NCBI GenBank assembly: GCA_964411275.1
Contig: CAYPKG010000006.1
Coordinates: 1-64,000, forward strand
Reading direction: 5' to 3'
Length of the DNA: 64,000 nucleotides
Source of the DNA: CAYPKG01 sp964411275
GTDB lineage: Bacteria > Bacillota > Clostridia > Christensenellales > CAG-138
Below, in pieces: positions 14,917 to 24,003 of the stretch. The position numbers and the translations under genes are program-made. Position 1 is the first letter of the stretch. Every line of letters starts with the position of its first letter. Below the pieces are notes generated by a model. The model worked only from the letters and a program-made list of their open reading frames with translations, did no database searches and was not told the DNA's origin.

Positions 14917-14950
14917 ATATATTAGGAAAGAACAGCCGGGGGCGAATGAA

Positions 14951-15664
14951 ATGCACGAATATCAAGAGCGGACAGCCTATCTTCTGGGCGAGTCCGGCAT
15001 GGAAAAACTGCAAAACGCGTATGTGGCTATCATCGGCCTGGGCGGCGTGGGCGGCCATTGCGCGGAGGCTTTGGCCCGGGCCGGGGTGGGCCGTCTGCAT
15101 CTCGTAGACGGCGACCGGGTGGACGCCACAAACCTCAACCGGCAGATCGTGGCGGAAAAATCCACCATCGGCATGGAAAAAACCGCGGCAATGGCAAAGC
15201 GGATCCAAGCCGTGTCCGACTGTATTGTTACGGTAAAACAGGGGTTTGTATTGCCGGAAAACGTGGAGGAATTCCTGCCTGAAAATTTAACATTTCTCGT
15301 AGACGCCGTAGACACCGTTAGCGCCAAGCTGGCCCTTGCCAAGGCGGCAGCGGACAGGGGGCTTCCCATCATCTCCTGTATGGGCGCGGGAAACCGGCTG
15401 GACCCCAGCGGGTTTTATGTAACGGACGTGTTCTCCACCGCGGGTTGCGGCCTTGCCCGGGCCATGCGCCAGGGTCTTCGCAAGGGGGGAATTGCGGCGC
15501 TGCCGGTGGTGTGCTCTAAAGAACCGGCGCGCACTCCTAAGATGCAGCCGGAGGAAAGGGAAACAGGCAGGCGGCAAACCCCGGGAAGCCTTTCGTGCGT
15601 CACCGCCGCGGCAGGGCTCACAATTGCCGGATATGTCATCCGGAAAATCGCAATAGATGAATAA
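14951..15664 (+). CDS. tcdA: tRNA threonylcarbamoyladenosine dehydratase (TcdA/CsdL)
   Basis: 237 residues of the ThiF/E1-like fold. The nucleotide-binding loop is IIGLGGVGGHCAEALARAG near residues 28-46, followed by LVDGDRVDATNLNRQ and the conserved DAVDTVSAKLAL. TcdA uses ATP to cyclise t6A37 to ct6A37 in tRNAs reading ANN codons. Cys residues in the C-terminal part (AGCGLARAMRQ, VVCSKE, SLSCVTA) match the family. ATG 14951 is preferred; the upstream in-frame ATG lies inside the ligase stop region and has no ribosome binding site. Confidence 0.88.
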   Translation: MHEYQERTAYLLGESGMEKLQNAYVAIIGLGGVGGHCAEALARAGVGRLHLVDGDRVDATNLNRQIVAEKSTIGMEKTAAMAKRIQAVSDCIVTVKQGFVLPENVEEFLPENLTFLVDAVDTVSAKLALAKAAADRGLPIISCMGAGNRLDPSGFYVTDVFSTAGCGLARAMRQGLRKGGIAALPVVCSKEPARTPKMQPEERETGRRQTPGSLSCVTAAAGLTIAGYVIRKIAIDE

Positions 15665-15676
15665 TTTGTAAAACCC

Positions 15677-15706
15677 TTGGAGATTATCCCGAAAGGCTTG
15701 TATTAT
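15677..15706 (+). promoter_or_regulatory. Candidate promoter of the L,D-transpeptidase
   Basis: TTGGAG at 15677-15682, an 18-base spacer and TATTAT at 15701-15706. A second AT-rich -10-like cluster (TATAGTATAG) lies about 25 bases further on. Confidence 0.35.
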
Positions 15707-15781
15707 ACGGGTGAATATTGGTAGAGTATAGTATAGCGAATTATAATTGGGAGAGGCTGCTCCCCGAATGGAGGATACCGC

Positions 15782-17048
15782 ATGAAACGCATTTTGACCG
15801 TAGTGGTTACACTGGCGCTGCTGCTTGCGGCAATGCTGCCCGCAAACGGCCCAGGCGGCGGTGCTGTCGGGCTATACCAGCAAGGTAGATTACGACAATA
15901 CCGATCCGGACCGGTATAAAATCGAAATCGATTTGATCAATCAGGTCATTTCCGTTTACGAGCGGGACGGTTTGGGCAACTATACGGGCCTGGTTCTCCA
16001 GGGGCTGTGCACCACCGGCAACGAGGAAAATCCCACAGGCGCTGGCACATATAAGCTCGGACAGATGAAAGAGCGCTTCGGCTATTTCGTGGCGTTTGGC
16101 CAGTATGCCCAGTATTGGACCCAGGTGGTGCGGGGGATTTACATCCATTCCATCATGTACGACGCCAAGGATCTGACAAAGCTTTCCAAGTCCGCCTATA
16201 ACGGCCTTGGCAAAAACCTGTCCCACGGCTGCGTCCGGGTGTTGCCGGAGCATGCCAAATGGATCTTCTACAACTGCCCGCCGGGCACCACCTGCCAGAT
16301 CACGAAGAATAGGGCGGCGGATCCCGCCCTTGTAAAGGCTCTCAAAAACGCAAAGCCCAGCTTCAAGAGCTTGTACAATATTACCGATTACAAGGCCGAC
16401 CCCATGATCATGACAGCCACGCTGCGCTCCAACAGCGTCCCCCTGCGCACGGGTTTTTCCACATCCAAGGATACCACCGTGGCGACGCTGAACTACGGCG
16501 ATCAGGTCAAGGTGCTGCAAATCGCCTCCGACTGGTGCAAGGTGGAAACCGCCAAGGGCAAGCTGGGATATGTAAAAACCACATACCTGCAGTTTGACCC
16601 GGACGGCACTGCCAACCGCATACAGTACAGCTATACCGCCAAAAGCGACACGGCCCTGTATCAGACAGCCCATACCGATGCCAAGCAGCTGCTCTCTATC
16701 CCCAAGGGCACGGAAATTCCCGTGATCAACACTCGGGACAGATTTTGGTATACCGCCACCATAAACGGCGTAACCGGGTATGTCCGCTCCCGGTATGTCA
16801 CCGCCAGAGAGGGCGCAGCATACCCCATTATGCCGGAGGAGCCAACGTTTGAGTCCGGCGCTACGGCTACCATCAAGGAGGGCATCATCGCCAACTTCCG
16901 CTCCGGCCCCGGTACCGCCTACCCGGTGATTGGGGAGTATATGGGCGGCACGGCAGTGACGCTTCTCGACCTCAACGGCAGCTGGTATTACGCGGATATC
17001 AACGGGCAAATGGGATACTTAAGCGTCTCTTGTCTGACATTCGGTTAA
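15782..17048 (+). CDS. Secreted L,D-transpeptidase with SH3 domains (apparent frameshift)
   Basis: An YkuD-type L,D-transpeptidase that would cross-link peptidoglycan stems. The catalytic motif LSHGCVRV is at about 16209-16232, with IHSIMYD before it. At least three SH3b-like domains follow, each ending in GYV or GYL motifs. The body frame runs to 17048. A strong Shine-Dalgarno (GGAGGATACCGC) sits before ATG 15782, which opens a classic signal peptide (MKRILTVVVTLALLLAAMLPA), but in another frame. Removing one A from the AAA at 15844-15846 fuses it to TAQAAVLSG and gives a perfect AQA cleavage site and about 421 residues. The in-frame TTG at 15825 has no ribosome binding site. This is either an assembly error or a loss-of-function mutation. 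Confidence 0.85.
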
Positions 17049-17071
17049 TCGGCCGCATCATTGCATAGACT

Positions 17072-17104
17072 AATCCCCCGGCCTCATGTGTCGGGGGATT
17101 TTGC
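17072..17104 (+). terminator. Terminator after the L,D-transpeptidase
   Basis: AATCCCCCG and CGGGGGATT form a 9-bp stem with an 11-base loop, followed by TTGC. The T-run is short but the position fits. Confidence 0.65.
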
Positions 17105-17137
17105 AGTTCCAAGACGCATAGAATAGGAGGAGCGTAT

Positions 17138-18415
17138 TTGCGCAGTATTTCAATCGCAGGAGTGATGCTTATGTGCCTTTTGGCCGTCACCGCCTGTACG
17201 AAAGCAAAAGACCCGGCCATTCCGCCGGAAAGCGCCGGCTCCCCCAGCCCCAGCCCCGGCACAAGCGCCGCTGCTACCATAGAGCCAATCCCGCTGTGGT
17301 ATACCGTGGATTGCGAGGCATACCTCCCCCTGCGGGCGGGCCCCAGCCCAGACGAGGACAAGATCGGCAGGGCGGATAAAGGCGCGCGGGTTCAGCTGCT
17401 GGGCCTTAGTGAGCGTTTTGCTAAAATTCAACTGCCGGATGGGCTGGAGGGCTATGTCCTTGCCGGGTACCTCACGCCGGAAGAACCGGACGGGGTATTG
17501 CGAGGGGCGAATATCGTACAGCCCACAGCGGCGTATTCCTATGACCGAATGCGGGAAGATATGGCCGCGCTGGAGGCTAAATATCCCGATGCCCTTGCTG
17601 TAGAGATCATCGGCACTTCCGGCGAGGGCCGGGACATCCTGGCGGCGGCGGTGGGCAACCCGGCGGCGCCTGTCCACATTCTCGTACAGGCCGCCATCCA
17701 TGGCAGGGAGCATATGACAAGCCTTCTCGTGATGGCGCAGCTGGAGCGTCTGTTGCAGCAGGGGGTGGACGAGGGGATACGGGTTCATATACTCCCCATG
17801 TCCAATCCCGACGGGGTCACCATCAGCCAGCGGGGCCGGGGCGGCAAAGCCCAGGAAGCTGTTTACGCCCGGGACGCCCAACAGGGGTTTGCCAGCGGGC
17901 TGACGGTCAGCGGGTATTTCGAGGAATGGAAGGCAAACGCCGGGGGTGTAGACCTCAATCGGAATTTCCCTGCCGGGTTCGCCAACATCAACTCCAGGCC
18001 GGAGCCGTCCAGCGAGGGTTACCGGGGGGACTATGCCGCAAGCGAGCCGGAAACCCAGGCGCTGATGGACTATACCAAGCGGTATGCCTTTGCGGCCACG
18101 CTGAGCTACCACGCCATGGGCAGCGAGCTGTATTACGACTTCGGCCCCAACAGCCCCGCCAACGAAGCCGGCGCGCGGCTGGGCCTTGCGATACAAGAGG
18201 TATCAGGGTATCCCCCGGTGCCGGACAGCGGCACCTCCTTTGGCGGCTACAAGGACTGGGCCATAGAAACGATGAGCATTCCATCGCTGACAATCGAGGT
18301 GGGTTCCCGATCCTGCCCGCTACCGCTCAGGGAATTTGACATGGTCTGGCTTCGCAACCGCAATGTGCTTGTAGCCGCAATGAAATGGGTGTATACAGAA
18401 GAAGGCATTGTATGA
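17138..18415 (+). CDS. Lipoprotein M14-family carboxypeptidase with SH3 domain
   Basis: 425 residues. The start is a TTG at 17138 with AGGAGG seven bases upstream. The N-terminus is a lipoprotein signal (LAVTAC, lipidated Cys near 20) followed by a Pro/Ser linker. An SH3b domain covers about 50-108. The M14 zinc peptidase has ligands H188 and E191 (HGREH), NPDGV, VDLNRNFP, the third zinc His in SYHAMG and the catalytic Glu in LTIEVG. M14 proteins of this type are often gamma-D-glutamyl-diaminopimelate peptidases acting on wall peptides, which fits the L,D-transpeptidase next door. All catalytic residues seem present. The stop overlaps the next start (ATGA). Confidence 0.88.
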   Translation: MRSISIAGVMLMCLLAVTACTKAKDPAIPPESAGSPSPSPGTSAAATIEPIPLWYTVDCEAYLPLRAGPSPDEDKIGRADKGARVQLLGLSERFAKIQLPDGLEGYVLAGYLTPEEPDGVLRGANIVQPTAAYSYDRMREDMAALEAKYPDALAVEIIGTSGEGRDILAAAVGNPAAPVHILVQAAIHGREHMTSLLVMAQLERLLQQGVDEGIRVHILPMSNPDGVTISQRGRGGKAQEAVYARDAQQGFASGLTVSGYFEEWKANAGGVDLNRNFPAGFANINSRPEPSSEGYRGDYAASEPETQALMDYTKRYAFAATLSYHAMGSELYYDFGPNSPANEAGARLGLAIQEVSGYPPVPDSGTSFGGYKDWAIETMSIPSLTIEVGSRSCPLPLREFDMVWLRNRNVLVAAMKWVYTEEGIV

Positions 18416-19248
18416 AGGAAAGGTTGAAACGAAATCCCCGGCGGGTGATCCTGCTGCTCGTGGCGCTGGGGCTGCTGTTGGGATTGCTTTTATATCACAA
18501 CGGGCACATCGTCATAACGGAATTGGCGCTAGGGACAAGCCGGGTGCCGGAGGGATTTGTGGGCTGCCGGTTTGTCCAGGCCAGCGACCTGCACAACAAC
18601 CTGTTTGGGCAGGGGCAGGCCCGGCTGTTGGAAAAGCTACAAGAAGCAAAGCCGGATTATATTTTTCTTACGGGGGACATGATCGACCGGGAGCCTATGG
18701 AGAACGCGCTGCTGTTTGTGGCGGGGGCGGCAAAAATCGCACCGGTTTATTACGTGTCCGGCAATCACGAATACTATTGCGGCGTATATGGGGAATTTAC
18801 GGCAAAGCTTGAAGAAGCCGGAGCCGTGGTTCTTGAAAATGAAATGATCCTCCTGTCCCGGGAGGGTGACGAAATCGCCCTCATCGGCCTTGCGGATCCC
18901 CTATCCTATGGTAATAACAGCGAGATTTTTGAGGATACGCTAAACGGCCTTTGCGCCGAGGCGGGGGATCGTTTTACAATCGTGCTTTGCCACCGGCCGG
19001 AAAAGGCGGAAGGCTATGCCGATGCACAGGCAGACTTGGTGTTTACAGGGCATGTCCACGGCGGCGGCATCCGCCTGCCCTTCGTAGGCGCGATTTTTGC
19101 CCCGGATCAGGGATGGATACCCCCGTATTCCGCCGGGATGTACGAGATTGAAAACACCCATATGGTTGTGAACCGGGGCCTTGGCCACGGTAAAATCCCC
19201 TACCGGGTGAATAACCCGCCGGAATTGGTGGCGGTGACGCTCCAGTAA
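18412..19248 (+). CDS. Membrane-anchored metallophosphoesterase (YkuE-like)
   Basis: 278 residues. A basic N-terminus and one membrane segment at about 10-28 anchor a calcineurin-type phosphoesterase. The metal-binding blocks are in order: ASDLHNN, TGDMIDRE, GNHEYY, LCHRPE and GHVHGGG. Related YkuE/YkoQ proteins act at the cell surface, possibly on lipid-linked substrates; the substrate here is unknown. ATG 18412 overlaps the stop of the M14 gene by four bases, so the two are translationally coupled. Confidence 0.85.
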   Translation: MKERLKRNPRRVILLLVALGLLLGLLLYHNGHIVITELALGTSRVPEGFVGCRFVQASDLHNNLFGQGQARLLEKLQEAKPDYIFLTGDMIDREPMENALLFVAGAAKIAPVYYVSGNHEYYCGVYGEFTAKLEEAGAVVLENEMILLSREGDEIALIGLADPLSYGNNSEIFEDTLNGLCAEAGDRFTIVLCHRPEKAEGYADAQADLVFTGHVHGGGIRLPFVGAIFAPDQGWIPPYSAGMYEIENTHMVVNRGLGHGKIPYRVNNPPELVAVTLQ

Positions 19249-19291
19249 AAATGCAAACGAAAGAGCCGGGTGCGTTCCGCCAAATTGAAAA

Positions 19292-19333
19292 AAACCCTGA
19301 TGCGGCAATCATAAGCCAAATCAGGGTTTGTTT
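19292..19333. terminator. Bidirectional terminator
   Basis: AAACCCTGAT (19292-19301) pairs with ATCAGGGTTT (19320-19329), flanked by an A-run on the left and GTTTAT on the right. It lies between convergent genes ending at 19248 and 19357. Confidence 0.65.
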
Positions 19334-19356
19334 ATCACTTCCGGCTACAGCGCGTA

Positions 19357-20142
19357 TTATCCGCGCATATATTTGAGGTATTGGGCAAAGGCGATGCCCG
19401 GCTCTTCCAGCGTCAAATCCCAGCGCTTGACCCATTCCAGGCAATAGTACCCATCATATCCCGCATCCTGAAGGCAGACCACGGCATTTCGCAGGGGCAC
19501 GTCCCCCTGGCCCATAATGCGATAACGAACATTGCCATCCTCCATGACGCTGTCCTTGCAATGGACATGCTTGACATACCCGCCCAGTGTCCTTAGGGTA
19601 TCGGCGGGGGGCTCGTGGAAGAAGCGATAGGTATGGTGCACGTCCCACAGTGCTGCGAAGGCAGGGCTGCCGATGCGGTCTAAAAGCTCTTTTAACAGCG
19701 CGCTTTTCGCGAACGCGCCGTTGGTCTCGATGAGGATCGTTACATTTCGCTTTATAGCCTCCGGCGCGAGGGCTTTCGCGTTTTTGACAAGCGCATCCAA
19801 ATCCACCGGCTTTTCCGGGCCGACGGTGTCGTCCCCCAGCACCCGGACATACGGCGCTTGGAGGGCCGCAGCGGTATGGAGGTATTCCACGATGGCCTCC
19901 GCCTGGTCGGGATCGTTGAGCTTACAGCCGCCGGTGATGCAGGGGATGGAAAGCCCCATATTCAAAAGCTGTTCCCGGGTTTTTTCAATATGCGCCGGGC
20001 GCAGCTCCCGGATGCCGGGCATGTGGGTTTCGTGCTGAACGCCCCTTAGCTCGATCCCTTGGAACCCCAAGTCCTTCGCCGTGGCCAGTATATCCCCCCA
20101 GCTCCAGCCGGGACAGCCTAATGTTGAAAACGCCAGCTTCAT
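19357..20142 (-). CDS. Xylose isomerase-like TIM-barrel protein
   Basis: 261 residues of the AP-endonuclease-2/xylose-isomerase-like TIM-barrel fold: MKLAFSTLGCPGWSW, GFQGIELRG, ETNGAFAKS, LWDVHHTYRF, VHCKDS and YCLEWVKRW, with the metal-binding Glu, Asp, His and Glu in the usual places. Members are sugar or inositol isomerases/epimerases; no specific substrate can be given. ATG 20142 follows AAAGGGG; the longer form has no ribosome binding site. The next gene upstream (20162) is 19 bases away, so they probably share a transcript. Confidence 0.8.
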   Translation of the reverse strand: MKLAFSTLGCPGWSWGDILATAKDLGFQGIELRGVQHETHMPGIRELRPAHIEKTREQLLNMGLSIPCITGGCKLNDPDQAEAIVEYLHTAAALQAPYVRVLGDDTVGPEKPVDLDALVKNAKALAPEAIKRNVTILIETNGAFAKSALLKELLDRIGSPAFAALWDVHHTYRFFHEPPADTLRTLGGYVKHVHCKDSVMEDGNVRYRIMGQGDVPLRNAVVCLQDAGYDGYYCLEWVKRWDLTLEEPGIAFAQYLKYMRG

Positions 20143-20161
20143 AAGCCCGTACCCCTTTCGA

Positions 20162-20467
20162 TCAATCCCACTCGATTTGATCCGTGGTTTCCAAATACTC
20201 CTCGTTATAATCGAGATAGTCCTCACACATACGCATCATATACATCTTATATTCGGGGAACCGGGTCTGCATCCCTGAAAACAGCACGGTATACGCCGCG
20301 TCGTCGTCATATTCCTCGCCATCATGAACTTTGGCTGACAGCATGTACCCCTCGTCCAGCTGCAGCAGCGCTTCCACCATGCTGCTGAGCTTGTCCACCG
20401 GCAGGAACCCGAAATCCCCACGCTCCTGAAACTTAGCGACGATAAATTCCTTTTGGGTTTGCTCCAT
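20162..20467 (-). CDS. Small acidic protein of unknown function
   Basis: 101 residues, strongly acidic (runs of Asp/Glu such as HDGEEYDDDAAY) and rich in Tyr and Met, with no membrane segment or signal. I do not recognise a family. ATG 20467 follows AAGGGAAGAAA. It lies 13 bases downstream of pepF and 19 bases upstream of the TIM-barrel gene. Confidence 0.7.
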   Translation of the reverse strand: MEQTQKEFIVAKFQERGDFGFLPVDKLSSMVEALLQLDEGYMLSAKVHDGEEYDDDAAYTVLFSGMQTRFPEYKMYMMRMCEDYLDYNEEYLETTDQIEWD

Positions 20468-20480
20468 TTTCTTCCCTTTC

Positions 20481-22262
20481 TTATAAAAGCTCGTTCAACT
20501 GCGCAATGCTGTCCTCAAACACATCGAGGGACGAGGATATGCTTTCAGGCTTCGTCAAATCCACCCCGGCAAGCTTCAACAGCTCGATGGGATAATCGCT
20601 GCCGCCGCTTTGCAAAAACCGCATATAGTCCCCAGGGCCTTTCCCCTCCAATATCTCTTTGGCGATGGCCACCGCCGCACAAAAGCCCGTGGCGTACTGA
20701 TACACATAAAACGCGTTATAGAAATGCGGAATGCGCATCCATTCGATGTGGATCTGCTCGTCCACAACCACGCCCTGATAATACTTCTCGTTTAATCCGC
20801 GGTATACATTCGACAGGCTTTCCACCGTCAGCGGCTCCCCCTGCTGCGCCATTTCATGGGCGATCTTCTCAAATTCCGCAAACATGGTCTGACGGAATAC
20901 GGTTGTGCGAAACTGCTCCAGAAAATGATTGAGCAGGTACGCCCGGCGAGCCGGCTCCGTCTCGCGTTTTAGCATATGCTGCAACAGCAGCACCTCGTTG
21001 ACGGTGGACGCTACCTCCGCCGCCATGATTTTATATTGGGCATTGGGATACGCCTGGGCTTCATCCGAAAAATACGTGTGCATGGCGTGACCCAGCTCAT
21101 GGGCCAAAGTAAAAGCATAGTCCACATTGGGCTGGAAGTTCAGCAGCACATAGGGGTGGGTTCCATAGCACCCCCAGGAGAACGCGCCGGTGGTCTTGCC
21201 CCGGTTTTCATACACGTCGATCCAGCGGCCCCGATATGCCTCATCCAGCAACGATTGGTACCGCTCCCCCAAAGGCGCCAAGGCCTCCTTCACCAAAGCC
21301 TGGGCCTCCTCATATGTCATGGGCATTTCGATTTCCGGCACCATTGGCACATACAGGTCGTACATGTGGAGCGTATCAACATTCAGGGCCTTTTTGCGCA
21401 AGGCGAGGTATTCCCCCATGGCAGGCAAGCGCTGGTGTACAGCCGTAAGAAGCCCCTCATACACCGATACGGGCACATTCCCGCCGGCGAGGGCCGCCTC
21501 CAGGCATCCCTTGTAATGCCGGGCCCGGGCGAAGAACACGTCGCCCTTGACGCTTGAGGAATAGGCGGCGGCGTATGTGTTGGTCAATTTCTGATAAGAT
21601 GCGTAAAACGTCTCAAAGGCGTTTTTGCGCACGCTCCTGTCCCGGCTTTCGAGATAGTTTCGAAAGCTGCCATGGGTCAGCTCGTGAGTTTCGCCTTTTT
21701 CGTCCGTCACTTCGCCAAAGCGCAGGTCTACGCTGTCCAGCATGGTGAATATATTGTCCGCGCCCTGCAGCGGCTCGCTGACAAGCGCCATGAGCTTTTC
21801 CTCGCCCTCGGTGAGGACATGCGCCCGCTGGCGGTCAATATGCAACAATCCGTGGCGGTATATTGTAAGTTCAGGCAGCGCCGCCCATGCCCGCAGCGTT
21901 TCCCCCGGTATTTCCAGTATTTCCGGCGTCATGAAGGCGGTGCGCGCGCCAAAGTCCACGTTCAATTGCATGGCCCGGTCGGTCATGCCCTGGTATTTGG
22001 GGTTGGCGTTGTCCTCATCCCGGCGCATATGGGCGTATACATACAGCCGCTCCAACAGCAAACAGATATCATCATTGGCCGCCATCGCAGCAAAGAGCGC
22101 CTCCGGCGAACTGCCCAGGGTACCCTGATAGATTGCGGCATACCCGGCGGCCATCTCCTTCGTCCTTTGAAGCTCCGCCTCCCAGGCGGCGTCATTCTCG
22201 TAAATGTCCTCTAATTTCCATGTGAAGGCCTGATCGGCCTCTGCTCTCGTCTTGATTGCCAT
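20481..22262 (-). CDS. pepF: Oligoendopeptidase F (M3 family)
   Basis: 593 residues, typical for PepF. The M3 zinc motif HELGHAMH is near residue 388, with the third ligand Glu expected shortly after (ASTVNEVLLL). The N-terminal part (FTWKLEDIYENDAAWEAEL) and the C-terminal GSDYPIELLKLAGVDL block are characteristic. It degrades oligopeptides in the cytoplasm. I chose ATG 22262, eight bases after GGAGG; the longer frame contains the upstream intergenic region. Confidence 0.95.
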   Translation of the reverse strand: MAIKTRAEADQAFTWKLEDIYENDAAWEAELQRTKEMAAGYAAIYQGTLGSSPEALFAAMAANDDICLLLERLYVYAHMRRDEDNANPKYQGMTDRAMQLNVDFGARTAFMTPEILEIPGETLRAWAALPELTIYRHGLLHIDRQRAHVLTEGEEKLMALVSEPLQGADNIFTMLDSVDLRFGEVTDEKGETHELTHGSFRNYLESRDRSVRKNAFETFYASYQKLTNTYAAAYSSSVKGDVFFARARHYKGCLEAALAGGNVPVSVYEGLLTAVHQRLPAMGEYLALRKKALNVDTLHMYDLYVPMVPEIEMPMTYEEAQALVKEALAPLGERYQSLLDEAYRGRWIDVYENRGKTTGAFSWGCYGTHPYVLLNFQPNVDYAFTLAHELGHAMHTYFSDEAQAYPNAQYKIMAAEVASTVNEVLLLQHMLKRETEPARRAYLLNHFLEQFRTTVFRQTMFAEFEKIAHEMAQQGEPLTVESLSNVYRGLNEKYYQGVVVDEQIHIEWMRIPHFYNAFYVYQYATGFCAAVAIAKEILEGKGPGDYMRFLQSGGSDYPIELLKLAGVDLTKPESISSSLDVFEDSIAQLNELL

Positions 22263-22338
22263 GCGCTTTTCCTCCGTTTGTATGAACCTTTGATTAGCAT
22301 GCCCATTTTTCAAAGTCTTTAAGGGCGACTTATGTGCC

Positions 22339-23697
22339 TTAATTGCGCAATGAGTGGATGGGCGCCGGGATGCGGCCCCCCCGGGCGATAAAATCCTCCG
22401 CGCCAAAGGGATTGACCCGCATCACGGGGGCGTAGCCCAGAAGCCCGCCAAACTCCACGATATCGCCCACGGCTTTCCCGGGCACGGGAATGATGCGCAC
22501 GGCGGTGGTTTTGTTGTTGATCATGCCGATGGCCGCCTCGTCCGCGATAATGGCGGAAATGGTGGAGGCGGGGGTGTCCCCTGGGATGGCGATCATATCG
22601 AGGCCTACGGAGCACACGCAGGTCATGGCTTCCAGCTTTTCCAATGTCAGCGCCCCCTTTTCCACGGCGGCAATCATCCCCTCGTCCTCGCTGACAGGGA
22701 TAAACGCGCCGGACAGGCCGCCCACATGGGACGAGGCCATGACCCCGCCCTTCTTCACAGCGTCGTTGAGCATCGCCAGCGCAGCGGTGGTGCCGGGAGC
22801 GCCTGCGGCCTCCAGCCCCATTTCCTCTAAAATCCGGGCCACGCTGTCCCCCTTTGCTGGGGTGGGCGCCAGGGATAAATCAACGATCCCAAAGGGCATT
22901 CCAAGCCGCCTGGAGGCTTCCATCGCCACCAGCTGGCCCATGCGCGTCACCCGGAAGGACGTGCGCTTGATTGTTTCCGCCACCGCATCGAAAGGCTGGC
23001 CCTTGACAAGCTCCAAGGCGGACTTCACCACCCCCGGCCCGGACACGCCGACGTTGATGCAGCATTCCGGTTCCCTCACGCCGTGGAACGCGCCCGCCAT
23101 AAAAGGGTTGTCCTCCACGGCGTTTGCAAACACAACCAGCTTGGCGCAGGCAAGCCCGTCCCTATCGGCGGTTCTCTTTGCGGCGTCCTTTATGAGAACG
23201 CCCATTTTCGCCACCACGTCCATATTGATCCCGGCCTTTGTGGAGCCTACATTCACGCTGGCGCAGACAAAATCCGTCATAGCAAGGGCCTCTGGAATGC
23301 TGTTCAAAAGCTTTTCGTCCGCTTGCGTAGACCCCTTATGCACCAGCGCGGAAAACCCGCCGATGAAGTTCACGCCCACCGCTTTGGCCGCCTCGTCCAT
23401 GGCCCGGGCAAAGCAGGCATAATCCTCCGCTTTGCTGGGGGCGGCCACCAGCGCCATTGGCGTGACGCTGATGCGCTTGTTGACAATGGGGATGCCGAAC
23501 TCGGTTTCAATATCCTCCCCTGTTTTCACAAGATTTTGAGAAAGCCTTGTGATCTTATCGTAAATGCGTGTACAAGCGGTTTTGGGGTTTTCATGGGCGC
23601 AGTCCAAAAGGGAAATACCCATTGTGATGGTGCGGATATCCAGATGCTGCTGCTCGATCATGCGCACCGTTTCTAATATTTGCTGTTGTTCAATCAT
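22339..23697 (-). CDS. PFL-family protein (UPF0210/DUF711)
   Basis: 452 residues matching the UPF0210/DUF711 family along its length: ITMGISLLDC near 25-33, the KRISVTP block, GFSALVHKG, CINVGVSGPGVV and the conserved C-terminal NNKTTAVRIIPVPGK. The family is related in fold to glycyl-radical enzymes, but no function is established. It is nearly always paired with a small ACT protein, as here (23708-23983, 10 bases upstream), and the ACT domain may sense an amino acid. ATG 23697 follows GATAGGGG. Confidence 0.9.
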   Translation of the reverse strand: MIEQQQILETVRMIEQQHLDIRTITMGISLLDCAHENPKTACTRIYDKITRLSQNLVKTGEDIETEFGIPIVNKRISVTPMALVAAPSKAEDYACFARAMDEAAKAVGVNFIGGFSALVHKGSTQADEKLLNSIPEALAMTDFVCASVNVGSTKAGINMDVVAKMGVLIKDAAKRTADRDGLACAKLVVFANAVEDNPFMAGAFHGVREPECCINVGVSGPGVVKSALELVKGQPFDAVAETIKRTSFRVTRMGQLVAMEASRRLGMPFGIVDLSLAPTPAKGDSVARILEEMGLEAAGAPGTTAALAMLNDAVKKGGVMASSHVGGLSGAFIPVSEDEGMIAAVEKGALTLEKLEAMTCVCSVGLDMIAIPGDTPASTISAIIADEAAIGMINNKTTAVRIIPVPGKAVGDIVEFGGLLGYAPVMRVNPFGAEDFIARGGRIPAPIHSLRN

Positions 23698-23707
23698 GCG
23701 CTAGCCC

Positions 23708-23983
23708 CTATCCGATGGCGTGCATCGCGTCGAATATCTCCTGATGCTGAATGCGAATGGAAAGCTCCAGCTCCTTGCCAAGGGCCCCCAACTCTTCCCG
23801 CAGCGTCTGGAATTCAACCCTGCAGCCCGTCACATCCGTCAGCATCACCATGGTAAAAAACTCGCTCATCACCGTCTGGCTGATGTCGAGGATGTTCACC
23901 CCATGCTGGGCCAGAAGCGTGCTGACCCTGGCGATAATACCCACCCGGTCATGTCCTACTACCGTTACAATGGCTTTTGTCAT
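23708..23983 (-). CDS. ACT domain protein (UPF0237)
   Basis: 91 residues, a single ACT domain: VTVVGHDRVGIIARVSTLLAQHGVNILDISQT, then FTMVMLTDV. This is the UPF0237 family, cytoplasmic and presumed to bind a small ligand. It sits directly before the PFL-family gene in the usual conserved pair. The start is ATG 23983, after GAGGGAG. Confidence 0.9.
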   Translation of the reverse strand: MTKAIVTVVGHDRVGIIARVSTLLAQHGVNILDISQTVMSEFFTMVMLTDVTGCRVEFQTLREELGALGKELELSIRIQHQEIFDAMHAIG

Positions 23984-24003
23984 ACTCCCTCACAATCCGT
24001 CCG

